34,808 nucleotides of DNA from Haliea sp. (GCA_024642245.1 JAHEBM010000026.1:1-34808); one strand, 5' to 3'; positions 25,448 to 34,401 are shown, numbered from the stretch's first letter. Notes: generated from the letters alone by a model not told the origin. Program-made: numbers and translations.

Positions 25448-27444
25448 CAGTGGGCGACGGCGCCGACACCCGGCTCGGCGTTGAGTGACACCCCAGGGGG
25501 ATAATCCCGCGGCGAGGTGAATTCCTTCAGCGCCTGGCAATTGATGAGACTGGACACCTTCTGGTCCCGGGCAAGCTTGTAAGCCCGCGCCAGGGCCGTC
25601 CGGAACTCGTCCACCGTGCGCACGTATTCGCCATTGGCACCCAGGCCCTGTGCCATCTGGTCGTAACGCAGGTTCTCCTGGAACAGGTACATCTGCAGGG
25701 AGCGGGCTGAGCGGGCTGCATTGGTCCACACGCCCCAGGCATTGTTGTTATAGACAATGGTTATCGTGGGCAGGCCGTACTTGCTGGCCGTATCGAGTTC
25801 GAACATGCTGTAGGCCACACCGGCGTCACTGGTCACGCAGATCGTCGGCGTTCCCTCGTAGCCCTTCTGGGGCCCGATCCCGCGCTGCACCGCGGCACAG
25901 GCGCCCATCATCATCGACATATCCGGGCCGATGGCGCCGTACTGGTAGGCGGGCACGATCATCTGCCCCGGGCGCCGGGCACGCAGGTAGCGCGACGCAA
26001 ACAGCCCGATGGTCCAACCACCGCCGCCGGCCACCACTGCCAGGCGATCATCGGTGCCATTGTCTATGAAGTGCTGGGTTTCAAACCCGATCACCGCCGG
26101 ATGCAAGTGATTCGTCTTCGCGCTGTAACCCAGCGCAAGCTTGTAGGTTTCATCAAGATGCTGTTGGTAGGCCTGCCTGGCCCTGGCGATTTCGTCCACC
26201 CAGGCCGCCCGCTTCTTGCTCTTGATCGCATCCGCCAGGGCCTCCAGAAACAGCGTCTCGTCGCTCACCACACCCAGGTCCAGCGGCCAGTTGCGCCCGA
26301 GGTCGACCTGCTCCGGGTGCACCCGTATAGCCTTGATATCGGGGTTGAGGCGGTACTCCCCGGGGCTTGGCATGCAGTACTGGCCGATGAAAATAACGAG
26401 GTCGGCACTGAGCAGGGCATCCGGTGCGGACATTACGCACAGGCGATGGTCATCCGGGAACGCACCGCGGGTCGGCCCCGATGTAGCCACGGCAATCTCG
26501 CCCTTCTGCGCCACCTTGAGCAGGGCGTCCCAGCCCTTGCGCTGGAAAACCCCCTGCCCGGCCACAATCAGCGGCCGCTGGGCCTTGTCGATCATCGTCA
26601 CCACCTGGCTCATCTCTGCGGGGCCCGGGTAGGGACGTGATTCACTGCGATACTGGCTCTTGTCGTAATAGTCCTTGAGCTCGCCGGGATCCTTGAAGCG
26701 GGCCCGGGCCACCTCTGCCGGGAAATCCAGGTGAACCGGGCCCGGGACACCCGACTTCAGTTCACGAAAGGCATAACCGCCATACTCGTGTACCCGGGAG
26801 GGATCGATCAGGCGCTTGCCGTATTTCTTGATGCCGGTGGTAAGGGGCTGCTGATAGCCGGTCTGGATAAAGGCCTCGCGGTCGTCGCCGGCAATCATCA
26901 TATTGCTGGCCAGGACCAGCAGCGGGGTGCGCGCTGCATTGGCCGCCGCGATGTTCATGATCATATTGGTGAGGCCCGGGCCCTCGGTACCCGAGGTCGC
27001 CACAACCTCACCGGTAGCGCGGGAAAAGCCGTCCGCCATGGCGCACATGGAGCCTTCCATACGACCGCCGTAAGAGGGAATGCCCGCCGCCGCGAGCGCG
27101 TTTATCACGGTGTAGTTACCCGGGCAGCAGAACAGGGCTGCCAGGTCTTCCTTCACGCAGACCTGGGCGAAGACTTCCGCCCCACTCATGCCGCGCCCGG
27201 CAAATTTTCCCGGCGCCGGAGCCTCACCCAGTGATGCGCTGAAATCGTCGGGAATCCGTATGGACGGTATCGTCACATCACCGAGCTTGACCTCGTCGGC
27301 GGCAAAAGCCCCGGCACTTGCCCCGGCCGCCACCGCAGCGCCGACTCCCGCTGCTGATTTACGCAGGAAGTCCCTGCGTGAACTGCCCGCGCCCGGTTCC
27401 TTTGCGACTGCCGACGGGGCATCATCCTGGTCCTTTTTGCTCAT
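25447..27444 (-). CDS. Tat-exported thiamine-diphosphate-dependent enzyme (acetolactate-synthase-like)
   Basis: 665 residues. N-terminal twin-arginine signal: SRRDFLRK (22-29) then a long Ala/Gly segment, cleavage probable after AFA at 48. The mature part has the three-domain order of ThDP decarboxylases: PYR domain with likely catalytic E130 in GGRMEGSMCAMADGFSRATG and SGTEGPGLTN, a central domain (about 275-410, PLIVAGQGV), and the PP domain with SDAG (539-542) and NNN (566-568) at the Mg-ThDP site. The usual GDG is altered to SDA, but the metal-binding Asp is kept. Family members decarboxylate or ligate 2-oxoacids. Export as a folded holoenzyme implies periplasmic activity. A cytochrome c gene lies 35 bases upstream and a coupled unknown gene follows. 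Confidence 0.88.
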   Translation of the reverse strand: MSKKDQDDAPSAVAKEPGAGSSRRDFLRKSAAGVGAAVAAGASAGAFAADEVKLGDVTIPSIRIPDDFSASLGEAPAPGKFAGRGMSGAEVFAQVCVKEDLAALFCCPGNYTVINALAAAGIPSYGGRMEGSMCAMADGFSRATGEVVATSGTEGPGLTNMIMNIAAANAARTPLLVLASNMMIAGDDREAFIQTGYQQPLTTGIKKYGKRLIDPSRVHEYGGYAFRELKSGVPGPVHLDFPAEVARARFKDPGELKDYYDKSQYRSESRPYPGPAEMSQVVTMIDKAQRPLIVAGQGVFQRKGWDALLKVAQKGEIAVATSGPTRGAFPDDHRLCVMSAPDALLSADLVIFIGQYCMPSPGEYRLNPDIKAIRVHPEQVDLGRNWPLDLGVVSDETLFLEALADAIKSKKRAAWVDEIARARQAYQQHLDETYKLALGYSAKTNHLHPAVIGFETQHFIDNGTDDRLAVVAGGGGWTIGLFASRYLRARRPGQMIVPAYQYGAIGPDMSMMMGACAAVQRGIGPQKGYEGTPTICVTSDAGVAYSMFELDTASKYGLPTITIVYNNNAWGVWTNAARSARSLQMYLFQENLRYDQMAQGLGANGEYVRTVDEFRTALARAYKLARDQKVSSLINCQALKEFTSPRDYPPGVSLNAEPGVGAVAH

Positions 27445-27479
27445 AGTGTTCTCCTTCTGCGTGCGCGCTGGATTATTGC

Positions 27480-27851
27480 TCAGGGTTGCTCAACCCAGAG
27501 ACTCTTTACGAAATGCACGAGATCCCACACGGCCTCGTCGCTGCCGACCACGGTGCGCCATGCCGGCATGGCCACGCCCGCCCCGTTGGCAATACTGTTA
27601 TAGATTTCCTGGTCACTGCTGCCGTTGTAATAGTCGACGGGCATGGTCAGGTCGGTTGCGTCTGAAATAACGTCGAGCTGCGCCCGGCCATCGCGGCCGT
27701 GACACTCGGTACAATACTGCTGGAATAGTTGCCCGCCCCGCTCCGCCGCGACCGCGTCAGCCTGGGCGACGGGCAGGTGCAATAAGCCTGCAAAAGCCAG
27801 CAACAGCGACGCACGCGCAGCGAGAAAGGTTTTTATGTGCCTGGATTCCAT
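27480..27851 (-). CDS. Periplasmic monohaem cytochrome c, class I
   Basis: 123 residues. Sec signal peptide (hydrophobic 9-29, cut near ADA at 33), haem c attachment CTECH at 47-51 and a probable axial Met95 in GVAMPAW. The fold is a small class I cytochrome (FQQYCTECHGRDGR, then NGAGVAMPAWR, ending VWDLVHFVKSLW). It lies directly upstream of the Tat-exported ThDP enzyme in the same direction, so it is the natural electron acceptor for that enzyme, passing electrons to a terminal oxidase. AGGAAG lies about seven bases before the ATG. The partnership is inferred from gene order and shared compartment. Confidence 0.9.
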   Translation of the reverse strand: MESRHIKTFLAARASLLLAFAGLLHLPVAQADAVAAERGGQLFQQYCTECHGRDGRAQLDVISDATDLTMPVDYYNGSSDQEIYNSIANGAGVAMPAWRTVVGSDEAVWDLVHFVKSLWVEQP

Positions 27852-27883
27852 GGACTGCTTCCTGCCGGTGACGTGAAGTTACC

Positions 27884-27911
27884 AGCATAGTCCGTTGGGA
27901 GGGTACTGCAA
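27884..27911 (-). promoter_or_regulatory. Weak candidate promoter for the cytochrome c-ThDP operon
   Basis: Minus strand TTGCAG (27911-27906) and TATGCT (27889-27884) are 16 bases apart, about 30-60 bases upstream of the cytochrome ATG. Each hexamer matches consensus only partly. Confidence 0.25.
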
Positions 27912-27918
27912 AGGACAA

Positions 27919-27942
27919 GGCTCCCCCGTTCGGGCAGGAGCC
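27919..27942 (-). terminator. Candidate terminator after the DUF1820 gene
   Basis: On the minus strand GGCTCC pairs with GGAGCC, with inner CCCG/CGGG able to pair, followed by TTGTCCTTT. It lies nine bases past the DUF1820 stop and would separate it from the cytochrome c operon. The T-run is interrupted, so termination may be partial. Confidence 0.45.
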
Positions 27943-27950
27943 GGCGCGAC

Positions 27951-28292
27951 TTATTCCTCGCCGCCGCGCTGCCCGGGTGTGATACCGGAAAAAGGGAAGC
28001 TGGCTACATTGCCTCCGGCGGGGCTGTCGGACACCTTGCCGCTGCCCTCCTTGTCGACCTCGTCAATGCGGATAATGGCCTGCAGGGGAATATAGCTGCG
28101 CTTGACTCCGCTGAACTCGTTCTTGAGCTTTTCCTCACCCGGGTCCACGACAATCTTGGAGCGCTCGCCGAACACAAATTCCTCGACCTCGATAAAGCCC
28201 CACATGTCGCTCTGGTAGATCTGGCGGGCGAATATCTCGAACACCTGGTTGCCGTTCTGAAAAATCACCTTGTAGACGGGTTGGCTTGCCAT
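27951..28292 (-). CDS. DUF1820 family protein
   Basis: 113 residues, cytoplasmic, unknown function. The core [27 protein letters not shown] N-terminus, [27 protein letters not shown] and [16 protein letters not shown] match the DUF1820 family found widely in gammaproteobacteria. ATG at 28292 is chosen because GAGGAAAGC precedes it and the family begins near VYKVIF; an in-frame extension to 28334 is less likely. It is divergent from miaB, an arrangement I recall from pseudomonads, which suggests a link to RNA modification or simply conserved order. Confidence 0.88.
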   Translation of the reverse strand: MASQPVYKVIFQNGNQVFEIFARQIYQSDMWGFIEVEEFVFGERSKIVVDPGEEKLKNEFSGVKRSYIPLQAIIRIDEVDKEGSGKVSDSPAGGNVASFPFSGITPGQRGGEE

Positions 28293-28416
28293 GCTTTCCT
28301 CATTCGGCAGTGCCGGCGAAGGAGTCTCCGGCAAACCACCTGATTTCAGGGGGCGGCAATATTACCACCATCGGCACAGAATACCAGCCGGGGTGGGTTT
28401 CGACGATGTTCCTCTG

Positions 28417-28422
28417 TATAAT
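28417..28422 (+). promoter_or_regulatory. -10 box of the miaB promoter
   Basis: A perfect TATAAT lies 58 bases before the miaB GTG in the DUF1820-miaB divergent gap. The hexamer at -35 spacing (TGGGTT) is poor. The leader would be about 50 bases. Confidence 0.45.
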
Positions 28423-28479
28423 CCGCTGCCCTTTTCAGCATGGATCAACAATCAACGGTTAGCCCGTTGTGGACCCCAG

Positions 28480-29823
28480 GTGAGCAAAAAACTTTATATC
28501 AAGACCCACGGCTGCCAGATGAACGAGTACGATTCGGCGCGTATAGCGGATCTGCTGCGGGAAAGTCACGACCTGGTCCCTACCGACGACCCGGAAGATG
28601 CCGACGTGCTTCTTCTAAATACTTGTTCTATAAGAGAAAAAGCTCAGGAGAAAGTCTTTCACCAGCTGGGTCGATGGAAGCGGCTGAAAAAGAAGAATCC
28701 CAATCTCGTGATCGGTGTCGGCGGTTGTGTCGCCAGCCAGGAAGGCGCGGAAATCGGCCGCCGCGCCCCCTACGTGGACCTGGTATTCGGCCCCCAGACG
28801 CTGCACCGCCTGCCCGAGATGATGGAACGGCGCGGCCCCGGCGGCACGATCGTGGTGGACGTCAGCTTTCCCGAGATAGAGAAATTTGACCGCCTGCCCG
28901 AGCCGAAGGTGGAGGGACCGAGCGCCTTTGTCTCCATCATGGAAGGCTGCAGCAAGTACTGCACGTTCTGCGTTGTGCCCTATACCCGGGGAGAAGAAGT
29001 CTCCAGGCCGGTGGATGACGTGATAGCGGAAATCGCCCACCTTGCCGCCAGCGGCGTAAAAGAGGTCAACCTGCTGGGACAGAATGTCAACGCCTACCGC
29101 GGTGACAACCACCTGGGTGAAACCGTGGATTTCGCCGAGCTGCTGCACCTGGTAGCCCGCATTCCCGGCATCGAGCGCATTCGCTACACCACCTCTCACC
29201 CGGTGGAATTTTCCGACGCATTGATAGATGCCTACGCGGAGATCCCCCAGCTGGTCGACCACCTGCACCTGCCGGTGCAAAGTGGCTCGGACCGCATCCT
29301 GATGGCGATGAAGCGCGGGCACACGGTTCTGGAGTACAAGTCGAAGATCCGCCGCCTGCGCAAGCTGCGGCCCAATATAAGCATCTCATCCGATTTCATC
29401 ATCGGCTTCCCGGGGGAAACCGAGGCGGACTTTGCCGCCACCATGAAACTGGTGGAGGACATCGGCTTCGACAGCTCGTTCAGCTTCGTCTACAGCGCGC
29501 GGCCCGGCACCCCCGCGGCCGAACTGGCCGACGATACCGACGAGGATACCAAGAAGCGTCGCCTGCAGATCCTGCAGACCCGTATCCTGCAGGAGGCCCA
29601 GCTGATCAGCCGCCGCATGGTGGGCCAGCGGGAAAGAATCCTTGTCACCGGCGTCTCCAAAAAGGACCCCGGCCAGCTGCAGGGCCGCACCGAAAACAAC
29701 CGTGTGGTGAATTTCTCCGCCACGGATGCCGCCCTGATCGGCCAGTTTGTGCACGTGCACATCATGGAGGCACTGCCCAATTCTCTGCGCGGCGTGCTGA
29801 GCGACAATGGCATGCCAGGTTGA
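28480..29823 (+). CDS. miaB: tRNA-2-methylthio-N6-dimethylallyladenosine synthase
   Basis: 447 residues. This radical-SAM methylthiotransferase adds the methylthio group to i6A37 of tRNAs that read codons beginning with U. N-terminal domain with C12, C49 and C83 for the auxiliary [4Fe-4S] cluster; radical [11 protein letters not shown] with C157, C161, C164; C-terminal TRAM domain (from about 375, [14 protein letters not shown]). Length matches the family. GTG 28480 is the only sensible start ([19 protein letters not shown]). Inside the gene, codons for residues 45-56 all end in A or T, unlike the rest. Genes phoH, ybeY, corC and lnt follow in the same direction. Confidence 0.96.
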   Translation: MSKKLYIKTHGCQMNEYDSARIADLLRESHDLVPTDDPEDADVLLLNTCSIREKAQEKVFHQLGRWKRLKKKNPNLVIGVGGCVASQEGAEIGRRAPYVDLVFGPQTLHRLPEMMERRGPGGTIVVDVSFPEIEKFDRLPEPKVEGPSAFVSIMEGCSKYCTFCVVPYTRGEEVSRPVDDVIAEIAHLAASGVKEVNLLGQNVNAYRGDNHLGETVDFAELLHLVARIPGIERIRYTTSHPVEFSDALIDAYAEIPQLVDHLHLPVQSGSDRILMAMKRGHTVLEYKSKIRRLRKLRPNISISSDFIIGFPGETEADFAATMKLVEDIGFDSSFSFVYSARPGTPAAELADDTDEDTKKRRLQILQTRILQEAQLISRRMVGQRERILVTGVSKKDPGQLQGRTENNRVVNFSATDAALIGQFVHVHIMEALPNSLRGVLSDNGMPG

Positions 29824-29828
29824 CGCGG

Positions 29829-29894
29829 ATGATTTCCCGTATATCCTTAAGTTCTTTACTACTGCCCTTTGCGGCCTCCCATTATTTTGACTAG
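29829..29894 (+). CDS. Possible 21-residue leader peptide overlapping the phoH start
   Basis: ATG at 29829 opens a 21-codon frame, [20 protein letters not shown] plus D, ending at TAG 29892-29894, three bases past the TTG at 29887 that may start phoH. Rare codons (TTA twice, CTA, ATA, AGT) and nine U-initial codons stand out. Only GCGG precedes the ATG as a weak ribosome binding site, so translation is unproven. It could couple phoH translation to a leader, or simply be chance. Confidence 0.3.
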   Translation: MISRISLSSLLLPFAASHYFD

Positions 29895-30912
29895 CGACCC
29901 CTCCCAGACACCGTCGACGCAACAAAGCCTTACCCTGGAACCCAATGACGCGCGTCACCTCGCCGTGCTTTGTGGCCAGCTGGACAGTCATTTGCGCCAG
30001 GTAGAGCGCCGTTTCGGGCTGCAGATCAGCGCCCGGGGCAACCAGTTCCTGCTGGAAGGTGAAGCCGACGGCGTGGCCGCGGCAACGCGCCTGCTCAGTC
30101 ATTTGTACGCGGAGGTATGCCAGGGCGTCGAACTCACACCCGAGTCACTGCACCTGCAACTGCAGCACACCGAGCTCGAGTACCTGGTGGACGTTGAATC
30201 CGATCCGAACGAGCCGGTGCAGGCGATTCGCGTCATCCGCACCAAGCGTGCACCCATCAAGCCCCGCGGCAAAAACCAGCAGGGCTACGTGCGCACCATC
30301 GGGCAGAACGATATCAACTTCGGCATCGGCCCGGCGGGCACCGGCAAGACCTACCTGGCGGTGGCCTGCGCGGTAGAGGCACTGCTGGAAGACAGGGCCC
30401 GCCGTATCCTGCTGGTGCGACCGGCAGTGGAGGCGGGGGAGAAACTGGGTTTCCTGCCGGGTGATCTCAGCCAGAAGATCGACCCCTACCTGCGACCGCT
30501 GTACGACGCCCTGTACGAGATGCTGGGCTTCGAGACCGTGAACAAATATATCGAGCGCCACATTATCGAGGTGGCACCGCTTGCCTTCATGCGCGGGCGC
30601 ACCCTGAACAATTCCTTCATCATCCTCGATGAGGCGCAGAACACCACCCGGGAACAGATGAAAATGTTTCTTACCCGTATCGGCTTCGGCTCCACCGCGG
30701 TGATTACCGGGGACGCTACCCAGATAGACCTGCCCAAGGGTGCGCCCTCGGGACTCACCCACGCAAGCAATGTGCTGGACGGGGTAGAGGGCATAGGCTT
30801 CACCTATTTTGGCAGCAAGGACGTGGTGCGGCACCCGCTGGTCCAGCGCATCGTCGAGGCCTACGACAGCCACGAAGAACAGGCCACACCAATGGACCGG
30901 ACCCGGCGATGA
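29887..30912 (+). CDS. phoH: PhoH family ATPase (YbeZ/PhoL)
   Basis: 341 residues from TTG 29887, or 347 from TTG 29869; no ATG or GTG precedes the conserved region because stops at 29830 and 29848 close the frame, and no Shine-Dalgarno sequence is visible for either TTG. KH-like N-terminal region, then the PhoH ATPase with Walker A GPAGTGKT (154-161 by the longer count), [19 protein letters not shown], and Walker [12 protein letters not shown]. YbeZ-type proteins partner the YbeY ribonuclease in ribosome maturation and RNA decay. Its stop overlaps the ybeY ATG by four bases, as expected for partners. Confidence 0.93.
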   Translation: MTSDPSQTPSTQQSLTLEPNDARHLAVLCGQLDSHLRQVERRFGLQISARGNQFLLEGEADGVAAATRLLSHLYAEVCQGVELTPESLHLQLQHTELEYLVDVESDPNEPVQAIRVIRTKRAPIKPRGKNQQGYVRTIGQNDINFGIGPAGTGKTYLAVACAVEALLEDRARRILLVRPAVEAGEKLGFLPGDLSQKIDPYLRPLYDALYEMLGFETVNKYIERHIIEVAPLAFMRGRTLNNSFIILDEAQNTTREQMKMFLTRIGFGSTAVITGDATQIDLPKGAPSGLTHASNVLDGVEGIGFTYFGSKDVVRHPLVQRIVEAYDSHEEQATPMDRTRR

Positions 30913-31391
30913 GCCTGACGGTGGACATCCAGTGTGCCAGCGTCGAACCCGTACCCGACGAGGACGACTTACGGGGCTGGATCGCGGCCGCCCTGGCCAG
31001 CCGGCAAACGCCCGGCGATACGGAGATCAGCCTGCGACTGGTCGATGCAGCGGAGATGGCGGGACTGAACCAGACCTACCGCGGCAAGACCGGGGCCACC
31101 AACGTCCTTTCCTTTCCCGCCGACCTTCCCCCCGAACTGGAGTTGCCCCTGCTGGGTGATATCGTGATCTGCGTCCCCGTTGTCCGCAGCGAGGCCCGTG
31201 AGCAGCACAAGACCCTGGCAGCGCACTGGGCACACATGGCGGTGCACGGCACCCTGCACCTGCTGGGTTATGACCACATTGACGAAGATGAGGCGAATGA
31301 GATGGAAACCCTGGAAACAGCCATACTCGCCGGCTTGCACTTCCCCTGCCCCTACCAGGCCAACCGAACCCAGGAGAATACCCCGGCATGA
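30909..31391 (+). CDS. ybeY: rRNA maturation endoribonuclease YbeY
   Basis: 160 residues, cytoplasmic. YbeY is a zinc endoribonuclease needed for 16S rRNA 3' maturation and ribosome quality control. The metal site [11 protein letters not shown] places H113, H117 and H123 as ligands; [16 protein letters not shown] and LGDIVIC are the other family signatures. Start and stop both overlap the neighbours by four bases (phoH before, corC after), showing tight translational coupling in the operon. Confidence 0.96.
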   Translation: MSLTVDIQCASVEPVPDEDDLRGWIAAALASRQTPGDTEISLRLVDAAEMAGLNQTYRGKTGATNVLSFPADLPPELELPLLGDIVICVPVVRSEAREQHKTLAAHWAHMAVHGTLHLLGYDHIDEDEANEMETLETAILAGLHFPCPYQANRTQENTPA

Positions 31392-32233
31392 GCGACGACC
31401 GATCGGGCAACGATTCGGGTGAGAAATCCTGGATCAGCAAATTCTCCGTATTGTTTTCCTCCGAGCCACGCAACCGCAAGGACCTGCAGGACGTGCTGGC
31501 GCTGGCTGTCGATAACGAGATTATCGACGGCGACGCGCGCAGCATCATGGAGGGCGCAATGGAGGTCAGCGATATGCAGGCCCGGGACATCATGATCCCG
31601 CGTACCCAGATGGAGGTGATCAAGGCGGACTGCTCCCTGGAGGACATCCTCCAGCATATCGTGCGCACGGCCCACTCCCGCTACCCGGTGGTAGGGGACA
31701 GCCTGGACGAGATCTACGGCATCCTGCTGGCCAAGGACCTGCTGCCCCAGATACTGAACAAGGACCAGAGCGAGTTCAAGATCCGGGAACTGTTGCGGCC
31801 CTCGGTGGTGGTTCCCGAAAGCAAGCGCCTCAACGTGCTGCTGCGGGAGTTCCGCGAAAACCGCAACCATATGGCAATCGTCATAGACGAATACGGCGGC
31901 GTGGCGGGCCTGGTTACCATCGAGGACGTACTGGAGGAAATTGTCGGCGATATCGAGGATGAGACAGATGCGGAAACCGATCACTTTATCCGCAAGATCA
32001 CCGACGACGATTTTTTTATCAAGGCGCTGACGCCCATCGAGGACTTTAACGAATACTTTGGCACCGATTTCAGCGACGACGACTTCGACACCATTGGCGG
32101 CCTGGTCATCCAGGCGCTGGGGCATATGCCCACCCGCAACGAAACGGCCACCATCGATAAATTCGAGTTCCAGGTGATCAACGCAGACCAGCGCAAGATC
32201 CACAGCCTGCGCATGCGACCACTGCAAAGCTGA
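31388..32233 (+). CDS. corC: CBS-domain transporter-associated protein CorC (YbeX)
   Basis: 281 residues, soluble. Two CBS domains (about 70-190, with [13 protein letters not shown] and [24 protein letters not shown]) and a CorC/HlyC C-terminal domain (about 200-275). The family is annotated as magnesium and cobalt efflux, but in this operon it is also linked to ribosome metabolism and heat tolerance. Overlap with ybeY is four bases; lnt follows after 16. No membrane segments are seen. Confidence 0.93.
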   Translation: MSDDRSGNDSGEKSWISKFSVLFSSEPRNRKDLQDVLALAVDNEIIDGDARSIMEGAMEVSDMQARDIMIPRTQMEVIKADCSLEDILQHIVRTAHSRYPVVGDSLDEIYGILLAKDLLPQILNKDQSEFKIRELLRPSVVVPESKRLNVLLREFRENRNHMAIVIDEYGGVAGLVTIEDVLEEIVGDIEDETDAETDHFIRKITDDDFFIKALTPIEDFNEYFGTDFSDDDFDTIGGLVIQALGHMPTRNETATIDKFEFQVINADQRKIHSLRMRPLQS

Positions 32234-32249
32234 ACCGGCGAGTCAGGCA

Positions 32250-33767
32250 ATGAAGACCGAACCCGGCCTGCACCCCCTGCTTGTGCTGCTACTTGCGCCC
32301 CTGGCGGGGGTACTGGTAACCCTGTCCCTGGCGCCCTTCAACCTGTGGCCCGCAGGCATCATCAGCTGCGCACTCTACGCCTACCTGCTGTGCACCTGCA
32401 GCGTGAAGGAAGGTATCTGGCGCAGCTGGTTGTTTGGCCTGGGCATGTTCGGCAGCGGGGTGTCCTGGGTCTATGTCAGCATCAACGTCTATGGCGGCGC
32501 CGGCCCACTGCTGGCGGGCTTTCTCATCGTACTGTTCTGCGCCGGTCTCTCAGTGCTGTTCCAGGTCAGCTTCGGCTGGTTCTATGTGCGTTTTGTTCGC
32601 GCCCTGCCCGGCGGCATGCTGGTTGGGTTCCCCACCACCTGGGTGCTGGCGGAATGGCTGCGCAGCTGGCTGTTCACCGGCTTCCCCTGGTTATACCTGG
32701 GCTACGCCCACATCGACACACCCATCGCCGGCTGGGCTCCCATCGTGGGCGTATTCGGGCTGTCATTTATCTGCGCCCTCACCGGCATCTGCCTGTTCCT
32801 GGCCTGGCGCAGCCGCCAGGCCATTGCCCTGACCACCTACGCCGTGATCGTGATTACCCTGTGGGCCGGTGGCGCCGTGCTGAAACCCATAGAATGGGTG
32901 GTCAGGGCCAGCGAAAAACCGCTAAAGGTCGCCATCCTGCAGCCCAATGTCCCCCAGGAACACAAATGGGACCGGGCATGGTACCAACCCATCCTGCGCC
33001 AGTTGCGGGAATCCAGCGAACCCTATTACGGCGTTGATATCCTCGTCTGGCCGGAAGCGGCCGTGCCCAATTTCTACCAGCGCGCCCGAAACTTCCTGGA
33101 CCCCATTGCACGGCGTGCTGCCGCCAACGAAACCACCCTGTTCGCCGGTACACCCTTCCTGGTCGAACCCGGCGAGGGCTATTACAACAGCGTGGTGGCG
33201 CTGGGACAGGGCGAGGGGGTTTATCACAAGCAGCACCTGGTGCCCTTTGGCGAATACGTGCCGCTGGAAGACTTGCTGCGTGGCCTGATCGCTTTTTTCG
33301 ACCTGCCCATGTCGGCGTTCAGCTCGGGGCCGGCTGACCAACCACCGCTGCGCGCCGGCGCCTACCGGGTCGCGCCCTACATCTGTTACGAGGTGGTGTA
33401 CCCCGAGCTGGTGGCACGCAGCGCCCGCAACGCCGACCTGCTGTTGACCATCAGCAATGACAGCTGGTTCGGCAAGTCCATCGGTCCGCTACAGCACCTG
33501 CAGATGGCCCAGATGCGGGCGCTGGAGAATGGTCGCTACATGATCCGCGGCACCAACAACGGCGTCTCCGCCATCATCGACCAGCGCGGCCAGATTGTCG
33601 CCCGCAGCGAGCAGTATGTGGAAACGACCCTCACCGGCGATGTGGAAGTGATGCTGGGCAATACGCCCTTTGGCAGCTTCGGTGTCACGCCGGTTATCGC
33701 CGGCTGCGGCGTCACGCTGCTGCTGATGGTGCTGATGTACCTTGGGTTCTGGCGCGAGAGGGACTAG
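32250..33767 (+). CDS. lnt: Apolipoprotein N-acyltransferase
   Basis: 505 residues. Inner-membrane enzyme that adds the third acyl chain to the N-terminal Cys of lipoproteins. About seven or eight membrane helices in the first 210 residues and near the C-terminus flank a periplasmic nitrilase domain (about 225-470). The catalytic triad is E269 (VWPEAAVPNF), K327 (YHKQHLVPFGEYVP) and C379 (PYICYEVVYPE). Placement after corC is the same as in E. coli. A hairpin follows the stop. Confidence 0.96.
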   Translation: MKTEPGLHPLLVLLLAPLAGVLVTLSLAPFNLWPAGIISCALYAYLLCTCSVKEGIWRSWLFGLGMFGSGVSWVYVSINVYGGAGPLLAGFLIVLFCAGLSVLFQVSFGWFYVRFVRALPGGMLVGFPTTWVLAEWLRSWLFTGFPWLYLGYAHIDTPIAGWAPIVGVFGLSFICALTGICLFLAWRSRQAIALTTYAVIVITLWAGGAVLKPIEWVVRASEKPLKVAILQPNVPQEHKWDRAWYQPILRQLRESSEPYYGVDILVWPEAAVPNFYQRARNFLDPIARRAAANETTLFAGTPFLVEPGEGYYNSVVALGQGEGVYHKQHLVPFGEYVPLEDLLRGLIAFFDLPMSAFSSGPADQPPLRAGAYRVAPYICYEVVYPELVARSARNADLLLTISNDSWFGKSIGPLQHLQMAQMRALENGRYMIRGTNNGVSAIIDQRGQIVARSEQYVETTLTGDVEVMLGNTPFGSFGVTPVIAGCGVTLLLMVLMYLGFWRERD

Positions 33768-33770
33768 TTT

Positions 33771-33796
33771 AGTGCTGCCAATAATCAGGCAGCACT
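33771..33796. terminator. Hairpin after lnt
   Basis: AGTGCTGCC pairs perfectly with GGCAGCACT across an eight-base loop, starting three bases after the lnt stop and ending eight before the stop of the convergent hemerythrin gene. No U-tract follows, but position and stem strength suit a bidirectional 3' end. Confidence 0.45.
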
Positions 33797-33804
33797 ACAC
33801 CAGC

Positions 33805-34170
33805 TTACTTGGCGGGGGACTGCAGGATGAAGTTTTCCAGGTCCTTGTCGATGCCAAACACGTGCCGGGTAAGCCATTCAGTCAGGAAGGTGGAGATGAT
33901 GTCCCCGAACACTTCATCGATCACCTGCTCTCCCGCCAGCAGTTCGGAGATTTCCTCGCGAAACCTGGCATGGGCCTGCATATGCTCGATCCGGCCAGGA
34001 TAGTTCAGCTCCTTCATGTAATGCTCTTCAAGCGCGAAGTGGTTATTGGTGTAATCCTCCAGCCTGCACAACACCTCCCGATCAGCCGTCGACTCCCTGA
34101 TCAGGTCGAGTATCTCGAACAGGACACGGTGCTGGGCATCCTGCCAGATGATGTCACTGGTTTTGCGCAT
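33805..34170 (-). CDS. Bacteriohemerythrin-like protein
   Basis: 121 residues from ATG 34170; a four-helix di-iron oxygen carrier or sensor. All seven canonical ligands are present: H14, H44, E48, H63, H67, H103 and D108 (DAQHR, NNHFALEEHYM, IEHMQAHARF, WLTRHVFGIDKD). No membrane or signalling domain is attached. The frame stays open to 34362, but the extra 64 residues do not look like hemerythrin and no good ribosome binding site is seen for either start. It is inserted between lnt and leuS, opposite to both. Confidence 0.85.
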   Translation of the reverse strand: MRKTSDIIWQDAQHRVLFEILDLIRESTADREVLCRLEDYTNNHFALEEHYMKELNYPGRIEHMQAHARFREEISELLAGEQVIDEVFGDIISTFLTEWLTRHVFGIDKDLENFILQSPAK

Positions 34171-34312
34171 GGGACAAGCTTGGACCCTGAAACCCGATTC
34201 CGCCACGATATGGGTCAATTTTTGTGGGCGCCGGCAGGCCACAAACTTCGCTGCATCCCGGGTGACTGCAATATCCAGGCAATCCGGGGTCGTCGCAGCC
34301 AAGGCCAAATAC

Positions 34313-34321
34313 TGGTAGAAT
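34313..34321 (+). promoter_or_regulatory. Extended -10 promoter element before leuS
   Basis: TGG-TAGAAT fits an extended -10 box about 100 bases before the leuS ATG, in the gap between hemerythrin and leuS. The -35 region is weak. Confidence 0.4.
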
Positions 34322-34401
34322 CCGCGCTTCTTTTTGCCGGCGCCGCCCAGCCAATCCCGCACACAGCAAGGGGTTGCCCCGGCTTGTCACCGTACAGTTA
34401 A

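Noticed and set aside
25448..25729. Upstream extension of the small coupled gene to 25729
   Set aside because: The added 94 residues overlap the ThDP gene in another frame and are low-complexity Pro/Gly/Arg sequence, whereas the TGATG junction gives a natural start.
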